The notes beneath the pieces were generated by a model that was not told the origin of the DNA, ran no database searches, and worked only from the letters and a program-made list of their open reading frames with translations. Shown one piece after another: positions 1 through 7,098 of a stretch of 64,000 nt of DNA. Positions within the stretch are counted from its first letter, which is position 1. Each line of letters opens with the position of its first letter. The DNA is from Maritimibacter sp. HL-12 (GTDB lineage Bacteria; Pseudomonadota; Alphaproteobacteria; Rhodobacterales; Rhodobacteraceae), in contig NZ_FXBQ01000001.1 in assembly GCF_900177545.1 (NCBI RefSeq), forward strand, positions 2,884,163 to 2,948,162, in the 5' to 3' direction. A program made the position numbers and the translations under genes.

Positions 1-371
1 TCGGCGATCTTGTGGTCGATGTTGGAGGCGGTGCCGGGCATCACCCGCGCGCCCACCGCCTCGCAGCGGGCGGTTTCCATCGCCTCGTAAAGCGTGCGCG
101 CCATCTCGCCTTGCGGCAGGTAGCGCGTGTGGGTGGCGGTATCGTGGAACTTGTGGCGCAGCGCCAGCGCATCGGCCACCCCGCGCGCCAGCAGAACCTC
201 GTCGCGCGCCATCCGCCGGGTCACCTGTGGCAGCCGCACGGTTTCGCCGGAAATGCCCGACGGGTCCACCGTGTAGGTGACGTTCAACTCGCGGTCGTCG
301 GCCATCACCTTGGTGGCCTCGGCCAGCGCCTTCTTGAACGGATCGGCGGGGTTATCGGTGGGTTTGTTCAT
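1..371 (-). CDS. cobT: Cobaltochelatase subunit CobT, N-terminal part (cut by window edge)
   Basis: Translated from the ATG at 371 toward the window edge, this gives about 123 residues without a stop, beginning MNKPTDNPADPFKKALAEAT. This matches the N-terminus of CobT, the large subunit that with CobS forms the AAA+ chaperone-like part of the aerobic CobNST cobaltochelatase inserting cobalt into hydrogenobyrinate diamide. The C-terminal VWA domain lies outside the window. CobS lies upstream on the same strand, but a plus-strand gene separates the two. Only the start is visible, so integrity cannot be judged. The family call rests on the N-terminal sequence and on the cobS neighbour. Confidence 0.85.
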   Translation of the reverse strand, partial: MNKPTDNPADPFKKALAEATKVMADDRELNVTYTVDPSGISGETVRLPQVTRRMARDEVLLARGVADALALRHKFHDTATHTRYLPQGEMARTLYEAMETARCEAVGARVMPGTASNIDHKIA

Positions 372-440
372 GGACGTGTTGAAGCACGGTCGGGCAGGGG
401 AGGCAAGCGGGCTCAGACACGCCCCGGGCCGGTGCAGTCT

Positions 441-467
441 GCCCGCGCGGTCGCAGCGCGGGCTTTT
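441..467 (+). terminator. Terminator-like hairpin with T-tract, opposite the cobT 5' side
   Basis: GCCCGCGC (441-448) and GCGCGGGC (456-463) form a perfect 8-bp stem around a 7-base loop, followed directly by TTTT. It reads as an intrinsic terminator on the plus strand, yet no plus-strand gene ends upstream in the window. It could end a transcript antisense to cobT or simply be leader structure. A second hairpin, GGTCTC/GAGACC at 531-552, lies closer to the next gene. Confidence 0.35.
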
Positions 468-629
468 GCCGGGTCATCGCGCCGCGTCGCATCCGCCAAG
501 GTCGCGGGTCGCCGCGCGGCCAGTCGGCAAGGTCTCAACTTTTCGAGAGACCGCGACCGAATATGGAGCACAAGGCCATGCGGCGCGTTTCCCTTCCAGT
601 CCGACATGTATCAACGAAAGGAGACCAGG

Positions 630-1232
630 ATGACCACCCCGCGTATTGCCGTGATCGTCGCATCAACCCGAACCGACCGTTTTGGCGGCAAGCCCGCCGA
701 CTGGCTGTGGTCGAAACTGCCTGAACGGCGCGACATGACATTCGAACTGATCGACCTGCGCGACCACCCGCTGCCGTTCTTCGACGAAGCCGCAACCAAC
801 GCCTTTGTCGAGACGAAAGACCCCGCGGCGCGCGCCTGGCAAGACCTGATCCGTCGCTTCGACGGCTACATTTTCGTGACCCCGGAATACAACCACTCGA
901 TCCCCGGCGCGTTGAAGAATGCGCTCGACCAGGCCTATGTCGAGTGGAAACACAAGCCGATCGCCGCGCTGGCCTATGGCTCGATGGGCGGCGCTCGGGC
1001 GCTCGAACATCTGCGCCAGATTTCCGTCGAATTGCAGATGGTTGCGGTGCGCAACGCCGTGCACATCGGTGGCCCGGATTTCTACCGCGTCAGCCCGATT
1101 GGTGACGACGACCCGATCAGCGCAATCGAGGAGCATATCGCGCCCTCGCTCGAAGCCATGCTCGACGACGTCGCGTGGTGGGCGAGGGCGACGATGGCGG
1201 CGCGCAGCCAAGAGCGCAAGGAGGCGGCGTGA
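630..1232 (+). CDS. NAD(P)H-dependent FMN reductase-like oxidoreductase
   Basis: A 200-residue flavodoxin-fold protein of the NADPH-dependent FMN reductase family. It begins MTTPRIAVIVASTRTDRFG, where the beta1 strand and phosphate-binding loop of FMN are expected, and carries the family motif TPEYNHSIPGALKNALD in the middle. The ATG at 630 is chosen because AAAGGAGACC sits just upstream; the longer open frame to the left has no such site. The gene interrupts the cobS and cobT pair on the opposite strand. The substrate cannot be deduced; such enzymes reduce quinones, azo compounds or free flavin. It ends 3 bases from the end of convergent cobS. Confidence 0.8.
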   Translation: MTTPRIAVIVASTRTDRFGGKPADWLWSKLPERRDMTFELIDLRDHPLPFFDEAATNAFVETKDPAARAWQDLIRRFDGYIFVTPEYNHSIPGALKNALDQAYVEWKHKPIAALAYGSMGGARALEHLRQISVELQMVAVRNAVHIGGPDFYRVSPIGDDDPISAIEEHIAPSLEAMLDDVAWWARATMAARSQERKEAA

Positions 1233-1235
1233 GGC

Positions 1236-2219
1236 CTACCCCAGCGCCGCGTTCGCCGCGCTTTCCGGCAGTTCCTCGTCAAAGCAGCGCTGATAGAACT
1301 CGGCCACGGTCTGGCGTTCCAACTCGTCGCACTTGTTGAGGAACGACAGCCGGAAGGCGTAGCCGATATTGCGGAAGATCTCGGTGTTCCAGGCCCAGTT
1401 GATCACCGTGCGCGGGCTCATCAGGGTGGAGAGATCGCCGTTCATGAAGGCGGTGCGGGTGAGGTCGGCGACCGTCACCATCTGGCTCACCTGCTTGCGG
1501 CCCTTCTCGGTGTTGAAATGCGGTGCCTTGGCCAGCACGATCGCCACTTCGGCGTCGTGGGAGAGGTAATTCAGCGTGGCGACGAGGCTCCAGCGGTCCA
1601 TCTGCGCCTGGTTGATCTGCTGCACGCCGTGGTAAAGCCCGGTGGTGTCGCCGAGGCCAACCGTGTTAGCGGTGGCGAAGAGGCGGAAATACTTGTGCGG
1701 CGTGATGATCTCGTTCTGGTCGAGCAGGGTGAGTTTGCCGTCATGCTCCAGCACCCGCTGGATCACGAACATCACGTCGGCGCGGCCGGCGTCGTATTCG
1801 TCGAACACGATCGCGCAGGGGTTGCGCAGCGCCCAGGGCAGGATGCCTTCGTGAAACTCGGTCACCTGCTTGCCGTCGCGCAGCTTGATCGCATCCTTGC
1901 CGATCAGGTCGATCCGGGAGATGTGGCTGTCGAGGTTGACCCGCACGGTCGGCCAGTTCAGCCGCGCGGCGACCTGCTCGATATGGGTCGACTTGCCGGT
2001 GCCATGGTAGCCCTGGATCATCACCCGGCGGTTGTGGGCGAAGCCCGCAAGGATCGCCAGCGTGGTTTCGGGATCGAACTTGTAGGTCGGGTCGAACTCC
2101 GGCACGCGGTCGGTCGGCTCCTCGAAACCTTTCACCAACATGTCCGTGTCGATCCCGAAAACATCTCGCACCGAGATGCTTTCGGTGGGCCGCGCATTGC
2201 TATCCATCGTGCCGTCCAT
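1236..2219 (-). CDS. cobS: Cobaltochelatase subunit CobS (AAA+ ATPase)
   Basis: A 327-residue MoxR/AAA+ ATPase. Walker A is [10 protein letters not shown] at about residues 70-79 and Walker B is IVFDEYD at about 137-143. The N-terminus containing [12 protein letters not shown] is typical of CobS, which works with CobT and CobN in aerobic cobalamin synthesis. Length is normal. Two in-frame ATGs (2219 and 2207) are possible; 2219 gives the [11 protein letters not shown] start and was chosen, while the open frame continues upstream without a start that looks real. No cobalamin riboswitch was recognised upstream. cobT continues in the same direction beyond an inserted plus-strand gene. Confidence 0.92.
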   Translation of the reverse strand: MDGTMDSNARPTESISVRDVFGIDTDMLVKGFEEPTDRVPEFDPTYKFDPETTLAILAGFAHNRRVMIQGYHGTGKSTHIEQVAARLNWPTVRVNLDSHISRIDLIGKDAIKLRDGKQVTEFHEGILPWALRNPCAIVFDEYDAGRADVMFVIQRVLEHDGKLTLLDQNEIITPHKYFRLFATANTVGLGDTTGLYHGVQQINQAQMDRWSLVATLNYLSHDAEVAIVLAKAPHFNTEKGRKQVSQMVTVADLTRTAFMNGDLSTLMSPRTVINWAWNTEIFRNIGYAFRLSFLNKCDELERQTVAEFYQRCFDEELPESAANAALG

Positions 2220-2403
2220 TGCCTTTGCGTTTCTCCCCGGGGCCAAACCCGTCGCCCGTTCGTGCCCGATAATGGGGGGGGGCGCAAGAGGCCGGCGGGC
2301 GGCTGTCGCCGGTTCGGGGTGGCCCCGCACGTGGCCATTCCGGCGCAGGTGGCTGGCCAAAACCGCGCCTGTTCGCTTAGGCTGGGGCAAAGCGTGAGGG
2401 ACG

Positions 2404-2946
2404 ATGGCAACGCGGGACGATCTGGAACACTGGCTGGCGCGCACGGCGCAGGGCGACCGTGCCGCCTTCGGGGCGTTGTATCGTCACACCTCGGCGAAAC
2501 TTTTCGGCCTCGCCTTGCGTATCTTGAAGGATCGGGGCGAGGCGGAAGACGCGCTGCAGGAGATTTACGTCAAGGTCTGGCACGCGGCGGGGCGCTACCG
2601 GGTGAACGGCTACAGCCCGATGACCTGGCTGATCACGCTGGCGCGCAACCACGCCATCGACAAGGTGCGGCGGCGGCGCGCGGGCGGGGGCGCGCTCGAC
2701 GACGTGGCGGAGCTGGCCGATGCCCGGCCGGGGCCAGAGGCCGAGGCGGTGGCGCGGTCCGAACGCGGGCGAATCGAGGCCTGTTTCGATGAACTCGACG
2801 CCGATCGGGCCGAGGCGGTGCGCCGCGCCTATCTCGACGGCGAGAGCTATGCCGATCTGGCCGAGCGCTTCGCGGTGCCGCTCAACACGATGCGAACATG
2901 GCTGCGCCGCAGCCTGTTGAAACTGAGGGAGTGTCTCGAACGATGA
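2404..2946 (+). CDS. sigK: ECF-type RNA polymerase sigma factor, SigK-like
   Basis: A 180-residue ECF sigma factor. Region 2 covers about residues 24-95, including the stretch [19 protein letters not shown], and region 4 with its helix-turn-helix covers about 125-176 ([20 protein letters not shown]). The next gene encodes an RskA-type anti-sigma factor that starts within the sigma stop codon (ATGA overlap at 2943-2946), so translation is probably coupled. The gene after that encodes a fasciclin-domain protein. This is the order known from the mycobacterial SigK/RskA system controlling secreted fasciclin proteins, which supports the name; regulation here is inferred. Confidence 0.85.
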   Translation: MATRDDLEHWLARTAQGDRAAFGALYRHTSAKLFGLALRILKDRGEAEDALQEIYVKVWHAAGRYRVNGYSPMTWLITLARNHAIDKVRRRRAGGGALDDVAELADARPGPEAEAVARSERGRIEACFDELDADRAEAVRRAYLDGESYADLAERFAVPLNTMRTWLRRSLLKLRECLER

Positions 2947-3623
2947 CCGGGGCCGAAAAGTCGGACGACGACCGCGCGCTTGCGGGCGAATATGTGCTCG
3001 GCGTTCTCCCGCCTGAGGAGGCGCGGGCGGCGTCTGCGCGCATCGCGACCGACCCCGAGTTCGCCGCGCTGGTTGCCGAGTGGCGGGCCGATCTGGCCAC
3101 GCTGGCCGACGAGGTCGAGCCGGTGGCACCGCCCGCGCGGGTCTGGCGCGCAACCGAGCGACGGCTGTTCGGGCGCGCGCGGCGGCGCTGGTGGGCCTGG
3201 GCCGCCCCGGTCGCGCTGGCCGCGGCACTGGCGGCGGCGGTGGTTTTCTGGCCCAGCTTTGCCCCGCGCGCGCCGGTGCCCCCCGCCGCCCCGGCCTACC
3301 GCGCCGAACTGGTCGCGCAGGACGGCGATCTCCGACTTGCGGCGGCCTACGATGCCGAGGCCGGAACGCTCTTTGTTGCGCGTGAAGGCGCGGCCGCACC
3401 GGTGGGGCGCGCGCTCGAACTCTGGATCATCGCGGGCGACGATGCCCCGGTTTCGCTCGGCGTGCTGCCCGACGACCCGGCCACGGTGGTGATGGTGGCG
3501 CCGGAGTTGCGCGCCGCCCTCGACGGCGCGGTCCTGGCGGTGTCGGACGAACCCGCGGGCGGCTCGCCCACCGGCCAGCCCACCGGCGCGGTTCTGGCAA
3601 CCGGCGCACTCACGGAGGCGTGA
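2943..3623 (+). CDS. Anti-sigma factor, RskA-like, single membrane segment
   Basis: A 226-residue protein. The N-terminal cytoplasmic zinc-less anti-sigma domain includes LAGEYVLGVLPPEEARAASA, typical of RskA-type proteins. One transmembrane helix follows at about residues 80-100 (rich in Ala/Val between two Arg-rich flanks), then a periplasmic domain. The ATG at 2943 overlaps the sigma factor stop, so it was preferred over an upstream in-frame start inside the sigma gene. It is expected to hold the sigma factor at the membrane until the periplasmic part is cleaved or senses a signal; the signal is unknown. The proline-rich linker after the helix is compatible with regulated proteolysis. Confidence 0.85.
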   Translation: MTGAEKSDDDRALAGEYVLGVLPPEEARAASARIATDPEFAALVAEWRADLATLADEVEPVAPPARVWRATERRLFGRARRRWWAWAAPVALAAALAAAVVFWPSFAPRAPVPPAAPAYRAELVAQDGDLRLAAAYDAEAGTLFVAREGAAAPVGRALELWIIAGDDAPVSLGVLPDDPATVVMVAPELRAALDGAVLAVSDEPAGGSPTGQPTGAVLATGALTEA

Positions 3624-3635
3624 TGGCGTTGTGAT

Positions 3636-3658
3636 CGGCGGCGTGAAACTCGCCGCCG
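3636..3658 (+). terminator. GC hairpin after the anti-sigma gene
   Basis: CGGCGGCG (3636-3643) pairs with CGCCGCCG (3651-3658) around a 7-base loop, 12 bases after the anti-sigma stop. No U-tract follows, so it may be a weak terminator or attenuator between the anti-sigma and fasciclin genes, which would allow a separate fasciclin promoter in 3659-3734. Confidence 0.35.
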
Positions 3659-3734
3659 CTTCCTTGCGTGGTTTCTGGCGTTCTCGGGCAATCGGTTCGG
3701 GACCACCACAGAAACGCACCCAAGGGAGTCAGAC

Positions 3735-4307
3735 ATGTTTCGCAAGACCTTTCTCACCACCTCCACCGCCCTCGCGCTCGGCCTTGCCGCGCCGGGCATC
3801 GCGACGAGCCAGAGCGACACCGGCAACCCGATGGTCGGTGGCGCCGCGATGTTCCCCGACAAGACCATCGTCGAGAACGCCGTGAACTCGGCCGATCACC
3901 AAACCCTCGTCGCCGCGGTCACCGCCGCAGGGCTTGCCGAAACCCTCTCGGGGGAGGGCCCGTTCACCGTCTTCGCGCCCACCGACGCGGCCTTCGAGAT
4001 GCTTCAGGGTGGCACCGTCGAAACCCTGCTGATGCCGGAAAACAAGGACCAGTTGGTGGAAGTGCTCACCTGCCACGTGGTCGCGGCAAACGCGATGTCG
4101 GACGCGATCATGACGATGGTCGACGACGATGGCGGCGCGCATGACGTCGAGACCCTGGGCGGCTGCACCCTGGAGGCCAGCTACAACATGGGCACCCTCA
4201 TGCTGACCGACGAACGCGGCCGCACCGCGAGCGTGACCATCGCCGACGTGCGCCAGTCGAACGGCGTGATCCACGTCATCGACAAGGTGATGCTCCCGGC
4301 GATGTGA
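3735..4307 (+). CDS. Secreted fasciclin (FAS1) domain protein
   Basis: A 190-residue protein with a signal peptide (MFRKTFLTTSTALALGLAAP, cleavage around residue 25) and one FAS1 domain. The H1 box TVFAPTDAAFE lies near residues 78-88 and the H2-like end GVIHVIDKVMLP closes the protein. FAS1 proteins act in adhesion or as small periplasmic or surface proteins. Two cysteines (one in LTCHVV, one in GGCTLEAS) could form a disulfide. AAGGGAG precedes the ATG. Its place after sigK-rskA suggests it is the main target of that sigma factor, by analogy with mycobacterial mpt70/mpt83. That link is inference. Confidence 0.88.
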   Translation: MFRKTFLTTSTALALGLAAPGIATSQSDTGNPMVGGAAMFPDKTIVENAVNSADHQTLVAAVTAAGLAETLSGEGPFTVFAPTDAAFEMLQGGTVETLLMPENKDQLVEVLTCHVVAANAMSDAIMTMVDDDGGAHDVETLGGCTLEASYNMGTLMLTDERGRTASVTIADVRQSNGVIHVIDKVMLPAM

Positions 4308-4542
4308 CCCGCCGGAGCGAAACCGGGTCGCGCGGCGTCCTCCTGCAGCGCGGCCCTTTCCCCGGCCCGGGTCTTTCCCGTTCGACAGATGCCGGGGGAT
4401 GGCGGCGGCGGATCTGGATGTCCCTCCTGGCCCGTCGTCGCCTGACCGCCGCCGCAGTCGCAAGCCCGCGCGAGGTATCCGACCGCGACGACTCACGGCG
4501 GCGTGCATTGCCGGGACCGGGGGCGCGTGATAGCGCATCGCC

Positions 4543-5118
4543 ATGAACCGGCCCGCTCTCCTTCTCGCCCTGATCGCCGTTCCCGCGATGGCGCAGGACA
4601 TCACCCGCCCGCTGCGCGATCCCGCGCTGGTGCCGCTGCCGATCGAGACGGTCACGCTCCTTCGGCTCGGCGCGCGCAATGTTTTCGACAGCTACGCCGC
4701 CACCTTCGACCGGCTCGCGGTGACCGGCGATATCCCGGTGATCGGCCCCCGCGTGACGCTCGAAATCCGGGCCGCCGCGGACCGCGCCCGGGTCTTCCTC
4801 GGCTGGACCCAATACGACCTCGACGGCGACGGCATGATCCGGCGCACCGAGTTCGACCGTCACGCCGGGATGAGCTGGGGCGACAACCTCGGCGTGCGCG
4901 AGCTTGCCCTGCTCGACGCCGAATGGACGGCGGCGGACCGCAACGGCGACGGCGAAGTGGGCCTTGACGAGATCCACGCGCTTGCGCTCGAGATGCACCC
5001 GGTGCCCGACATCGGCCCGCTTGGCCCCGAAGGCGAGGCAATGCTGCTGATGGACCTCGACAACGACGGCTTCGTGACCTGGGACGAGGTCGAGGCGGTG
5101 CTCGCGGCGCCGCGATGA
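4543..5118 (+). CDS. Secreted EF-hand calcium-binding protein
   Basis: A 191-residue protein with a short signal peptide (MNRPALLLALIAVPAMAQ) and three clear EF-hand loops: DLDGDGMIRRTE, DRNGDGEVGLDE and DLDNDGFVTWDE. Each has Asp/Asn at positions 1, 3 and 5 and Glu at 12, so calcium binding is likely. A regular two-hand pair plus an odd third loop suggests a fourth degenerate hand. Role unknown; it is probably a periplasmic calcium-responsive or structural protein. The 235 bases between the fasciclin gene and this one show no gene. Confidence 0.8.
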   Translation: MNRPALLLALIAVPAMAQDITRPLRDPALVPLPIETVTLLRLGARNVFDSYAATFDRLAVTGDIPVIGPRVTLEIRAAADRARVFLGWTQYDLDGDGMIRRTEFDRHAGMSWGDNLGVRELALLDAEWTAADRNGDGEVGLDEIHALALEMHPVPDIGPLGPEGEAMLLMDLDNDGFVTWDEVEAVLAAPR

Positions 5119-5121
5119 TCG

Positions 5122-5135
5122 TCACGCAGGCGTGA
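5122..5135. promoter_or_regulatory. Perfect palindrome TCACGC-AG-GCGTGA
   Basis: A 14-bp inverted repeat with 6-bp arms lies between the EF-hand gene and the next secreted-protein gene. The same arms with a GG spacer recur at 48492-48505, again 5' of a gene for an exported protein. It could be a shared operator or a small hairpin; the sequence alone does not decide. Confidence 0.35.
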
Positions 5136-5190
5136 TCGCGCGACCCCGGCGGGCAGGATAGAACGACAGGATCAACACGAAGGGGGCGCG

Positions 5191-5751
5191 ATGAGACTGA
5201 CACGATGGATCGGCGCGGGCGCGCTGGCGCTTCTGCTCACGGCTCCGGCCACGGCGCAGCAGACGGACGGCCACATGCACGCACACGGGGCCGACGGCAC
5301 CGGCCATGACGAGGTGACCATGCCCGGCCTGCGCGGCCGCGATGCCAGCGCCGAGGAAAGTTTCGAGATGGAGGTGCTGTTCCGAAACTTCCCGGCCATC
5401 GACCGCGAGGTGACCAACCTGCCCGACGGCATCCGCACCCACACCTTCACCGAGGATCCGGAGCTTCGGGCGGTGGTGGTCAGCCACGTGGTGGGCATGA
5501 TTGCCCGCGTCGAAGAGGGCCGCGACCCGCAGGTGCTGATCCAGAGCCCGACGCTCGACATCCTGTTCCAGCGCCGCGCCGGCATCGCCACCGAGATCGA
5601 GGCGACCGAGACCGGGATCGCGGTGACCCAGACCTCCGACGATCCCGAGGTGGTGGCGGCGCTCCAGCGCCATGCTTCGGAAGTGACCGACATGGTCGCG
5701 CGCGGGATGCAAGCGGTCCATGACCGGATGATGGTGCAGGCGGCAAACTGA
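5191..5751 (+). CDS. Exported protein of unknown function, His-rich N-terminus
   Basis: A 186-residue protein with a signal peptide (cleavage probably after ATA in TAPATAQQ) followed by a histidine-rich segment with HMHAHG, which could bind metal. The rest is a mixed alpha/beta domain containing VVSHVVGMIARVEEGRDPQ and two more histidine-containing helices. I do not recognise the family. AGGGGGCG precedes the ATG. It is the last gene before the ATPase operon and is separated from it by about 350 bases, so co-transcription is unlikely. Confidence 0.65.
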   Translation: MRLTRWIGAGALALLLTAPATAQQTDGHMHAHGADGTGHDEVTMPGLRGRDASAEESFEMEVLFRNFPAIDREVTNLPDGIRTHTFTEDPELRAVVVSHVVGMIARVEEGRDPQVLIQSPTLDILFQRRAGIATEIEATETGIAVTQTSDDPEVVAALQRHASEVTDMVARGMQAVHDRMMVQAAN

Positions 5752-6100
5752 CGCGGCACCGCCGATCACCGGGAAAATGGCCAGCCGATGCCCGGCACCC
5801 AACCGTCGCGCTGCGCCCGAAAGGCTGTTCCGATTGCCGGAAAACGCCGGGCAAAAACCGCGATCTGACCTGTTTTTTCTCAGCGTGCCGGGTCCGGTTC
5901 CGGCTGGCCGGGGGCATGAAGACGGGTCGCGCGCCGGGTTTTTCTCGAACCGGCCCCGGTTTTCTGCCGAATGCGCATTTTTCCGCGGCATGAATGCGCC
6001 AGATCAAGGCATCCAATACATTTAAAAATCAGAATACGAGTGATGGCCGCGGTCGAGCAGAGATGATCCGCCGCGCGCCGCAAGCCGGGGGAGGAGAGCG
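5752..6100 (+). other. 349-bp gene-free leader region of the ATPase operon
   Basis: No gene is seen here. The right half is AT-richer than the surroundings and holds an exact 10-bp palindrome AATGCGCATT (5970-5979), an FNR-like site (5994-6007), a possible -10 element and an AT-rich stretch near 6014-6030. The ATPase operon starts at 6101 after GGGGGAGGAGAG, so this stretch is most simply read as its promoter and control region. Confidence 0.5.
5994..6007 (+). promoter_or_regulatory. Possible FnrL site upstream of the A/V-ATPase operon
   Basis: ATGCGCCAGATCAA matches the FnrL-type consensus TTGATCCAGATCAA at 11 of 14 positions, with one half-site (CAGATCAA) perfect and the other poor. If the centre were at -41.5 (class II activation), a -10 hexamer is expected around 6030-6035, where CAGAAT matches 4 of 6 of TATAAT. 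The good half-site and the fitting spacing support it; the poor second half weakens it. Confidence 0.4.
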
Positions 6101-6436
6101 ATGTCCGACCGGAATGCGACAACGTCCAGTGGCGGTTTTCGCCGCGTGCTCGACGCCGAAACAACCGCCGATGCGCGCCTTGCGGCCGGTCACGAAGAGG
6201 CGGCGGCGATCCGCCAACGGGCCCGCGCCGAAGCCCGCGCAATCGCCGCCCGCGCCGACCGGCGGTTGCAGGCGCTGCACGCCGACATGCAGGAAGACAT
6301 TGGCCGCGCCAAGGCGCGGATGGTGCAGGCTTTCGAAGCGGCGCGGCGCGATCTTTCCGCGCCGCCCGACGAAGCCCGCGTGCAGGTTGCCGCCAAGCAC
6401 CTCGCGCGCCGTCTGGCGGGGATCGACAGCTCATGA
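6101..6436 (+). CDS. atpH: A/V-type ATPase peripheral stalk subunit H/G-like
   Basis: A 111-residue, highly charged Ala/Arg/Glu-rich protein predicted to be one long helix, with pattern ARAEARAIAARADRRLQA. It fits subunit G (archaeal H), which pairs with subunit E in the peripheral stalk joining V1 to subunit I. Assignment rests on size, coiled-coil nature and position as first gene of the operon, not on a specific motif. GGGGGAGGAGAG precedes the ATG. The stop overlaps the next start by ATGA. Confidence 0.7.
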   Translation: MSDRNATTSSGGFRRVLDAETTADARLAAGHEEAAAIRQRARAEARAIAARADRRLQALHADMQEDIGRAKARMVQAFEAARRDLSAPPDEARVQVAAKHLARRLAGIDSS

Positions 6437-7098
6437 GACAGGCCGGTTTCGCATATGCCCAGGCGCGGATGCAGGCCCGGTTCGCGGCCCGCCCCGAGGC
6501 GGCGGAGTGGCAGATGATCGAAACCGGCCGTGATCTTGCCCAAGGACTCGACGCCACAAAGCGCACGGGCCTTGCGGCTTTCGTGGCCCGATTGGGGCGC
6601 GACAGTTCGCGCGAGGCGGTGGAGTCGGGGTTGCGGCAAGCTTGGGCCGATCTCGTCGCCGAGGTGGCGCATTGGGCGCCCCCGTCCTGGCGCGCGGCGC
6701 TGGAATGGGTGGCCCTCTTGCCGCATCTCGGGCTTGCCGACGCCGAGGGGTCGCTGGCCTTGCCGGGGGGCGAGGCGCTGGCGACAGCCATCGAGGATGG
6801 CGCGCGCCCCGGTGCGGCATGGCAAGCGGGCCTTGCCGCGCGCCTGCCACGCGGCGGGGCGGCTGCGCTTGCGCCGCTCAATCCGCTCATCACAGCCTAT
6901 CTCGAAGGCCCGCCGCGCGCACTCACCGAGAGATGGGCGCTGATGCGGGGGCTTGAGCGCCTGCTGCGCGCCCGCGCGGGCGAGCCCGCCGCCGCCTTCG
7001 CCTTTCTCGGGCTGATGGCGCTCGATCTCGAACGCTTGCGCGGCGCGCTCCTGCTCGCCCGGCTGTTTCCGGTCACCGGCGAGGGGGAGGCGGCCTGA
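6433..7098 (+). CDS. atpC: A/V-type ATPase subunit C-like protein (short)
   Basis: A 221-residue, mostly helical protein without clear motifs. Position in the operon, and the absence of any other candidate for the central-shaft subunit C (AC39/NtpC type), suggest it is subunit C, the link between the rotor ring and the D/F shaft. It is much shorter than the roughly 320-380 residues usual for the family, so it is either a reduced C subunit or an unrelated assembly protein. The Trp-rich patch WADLVAEVAHWAPPSWRAALEW is its most distinctive segment. Start and stop overlap neighbours (ATGA and TGATG). Confidence 0.5.
   Translation: MRQAGFAYAQARMQARFAARPEAAEWQMIETGRDLAQGLDATKRTGLAAFVARLGRDSSREAVESGLRQAWADLVAEVAHWAPPSWRAALEWVALLPHLGLADAEGSLALPGGEALATAIEDGARPGAAWQAGLAARLPRGGAAALAPLNPLITAYLEGPPRALTERWALMRGLERLLRARAGEPAAAFAFLGLMALDLERLRGALLLARLFPVTGEGEAA

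Noticed and set aside
2161-2403. Cobalamin riboswitch upstream of cobS
   Set aside because: The leader between cobS and the sigma factor gene shows no B12-box-like sequence or matching fold by eye.
1518-2792. Long plus-strand open frame of about 424 codons over cobS
   Set aside because: It is the antisense shadow of cobS and runs into the sigma factor gene; its composition is shadow-like, and cobS on the other strand has clear Walker motifs.
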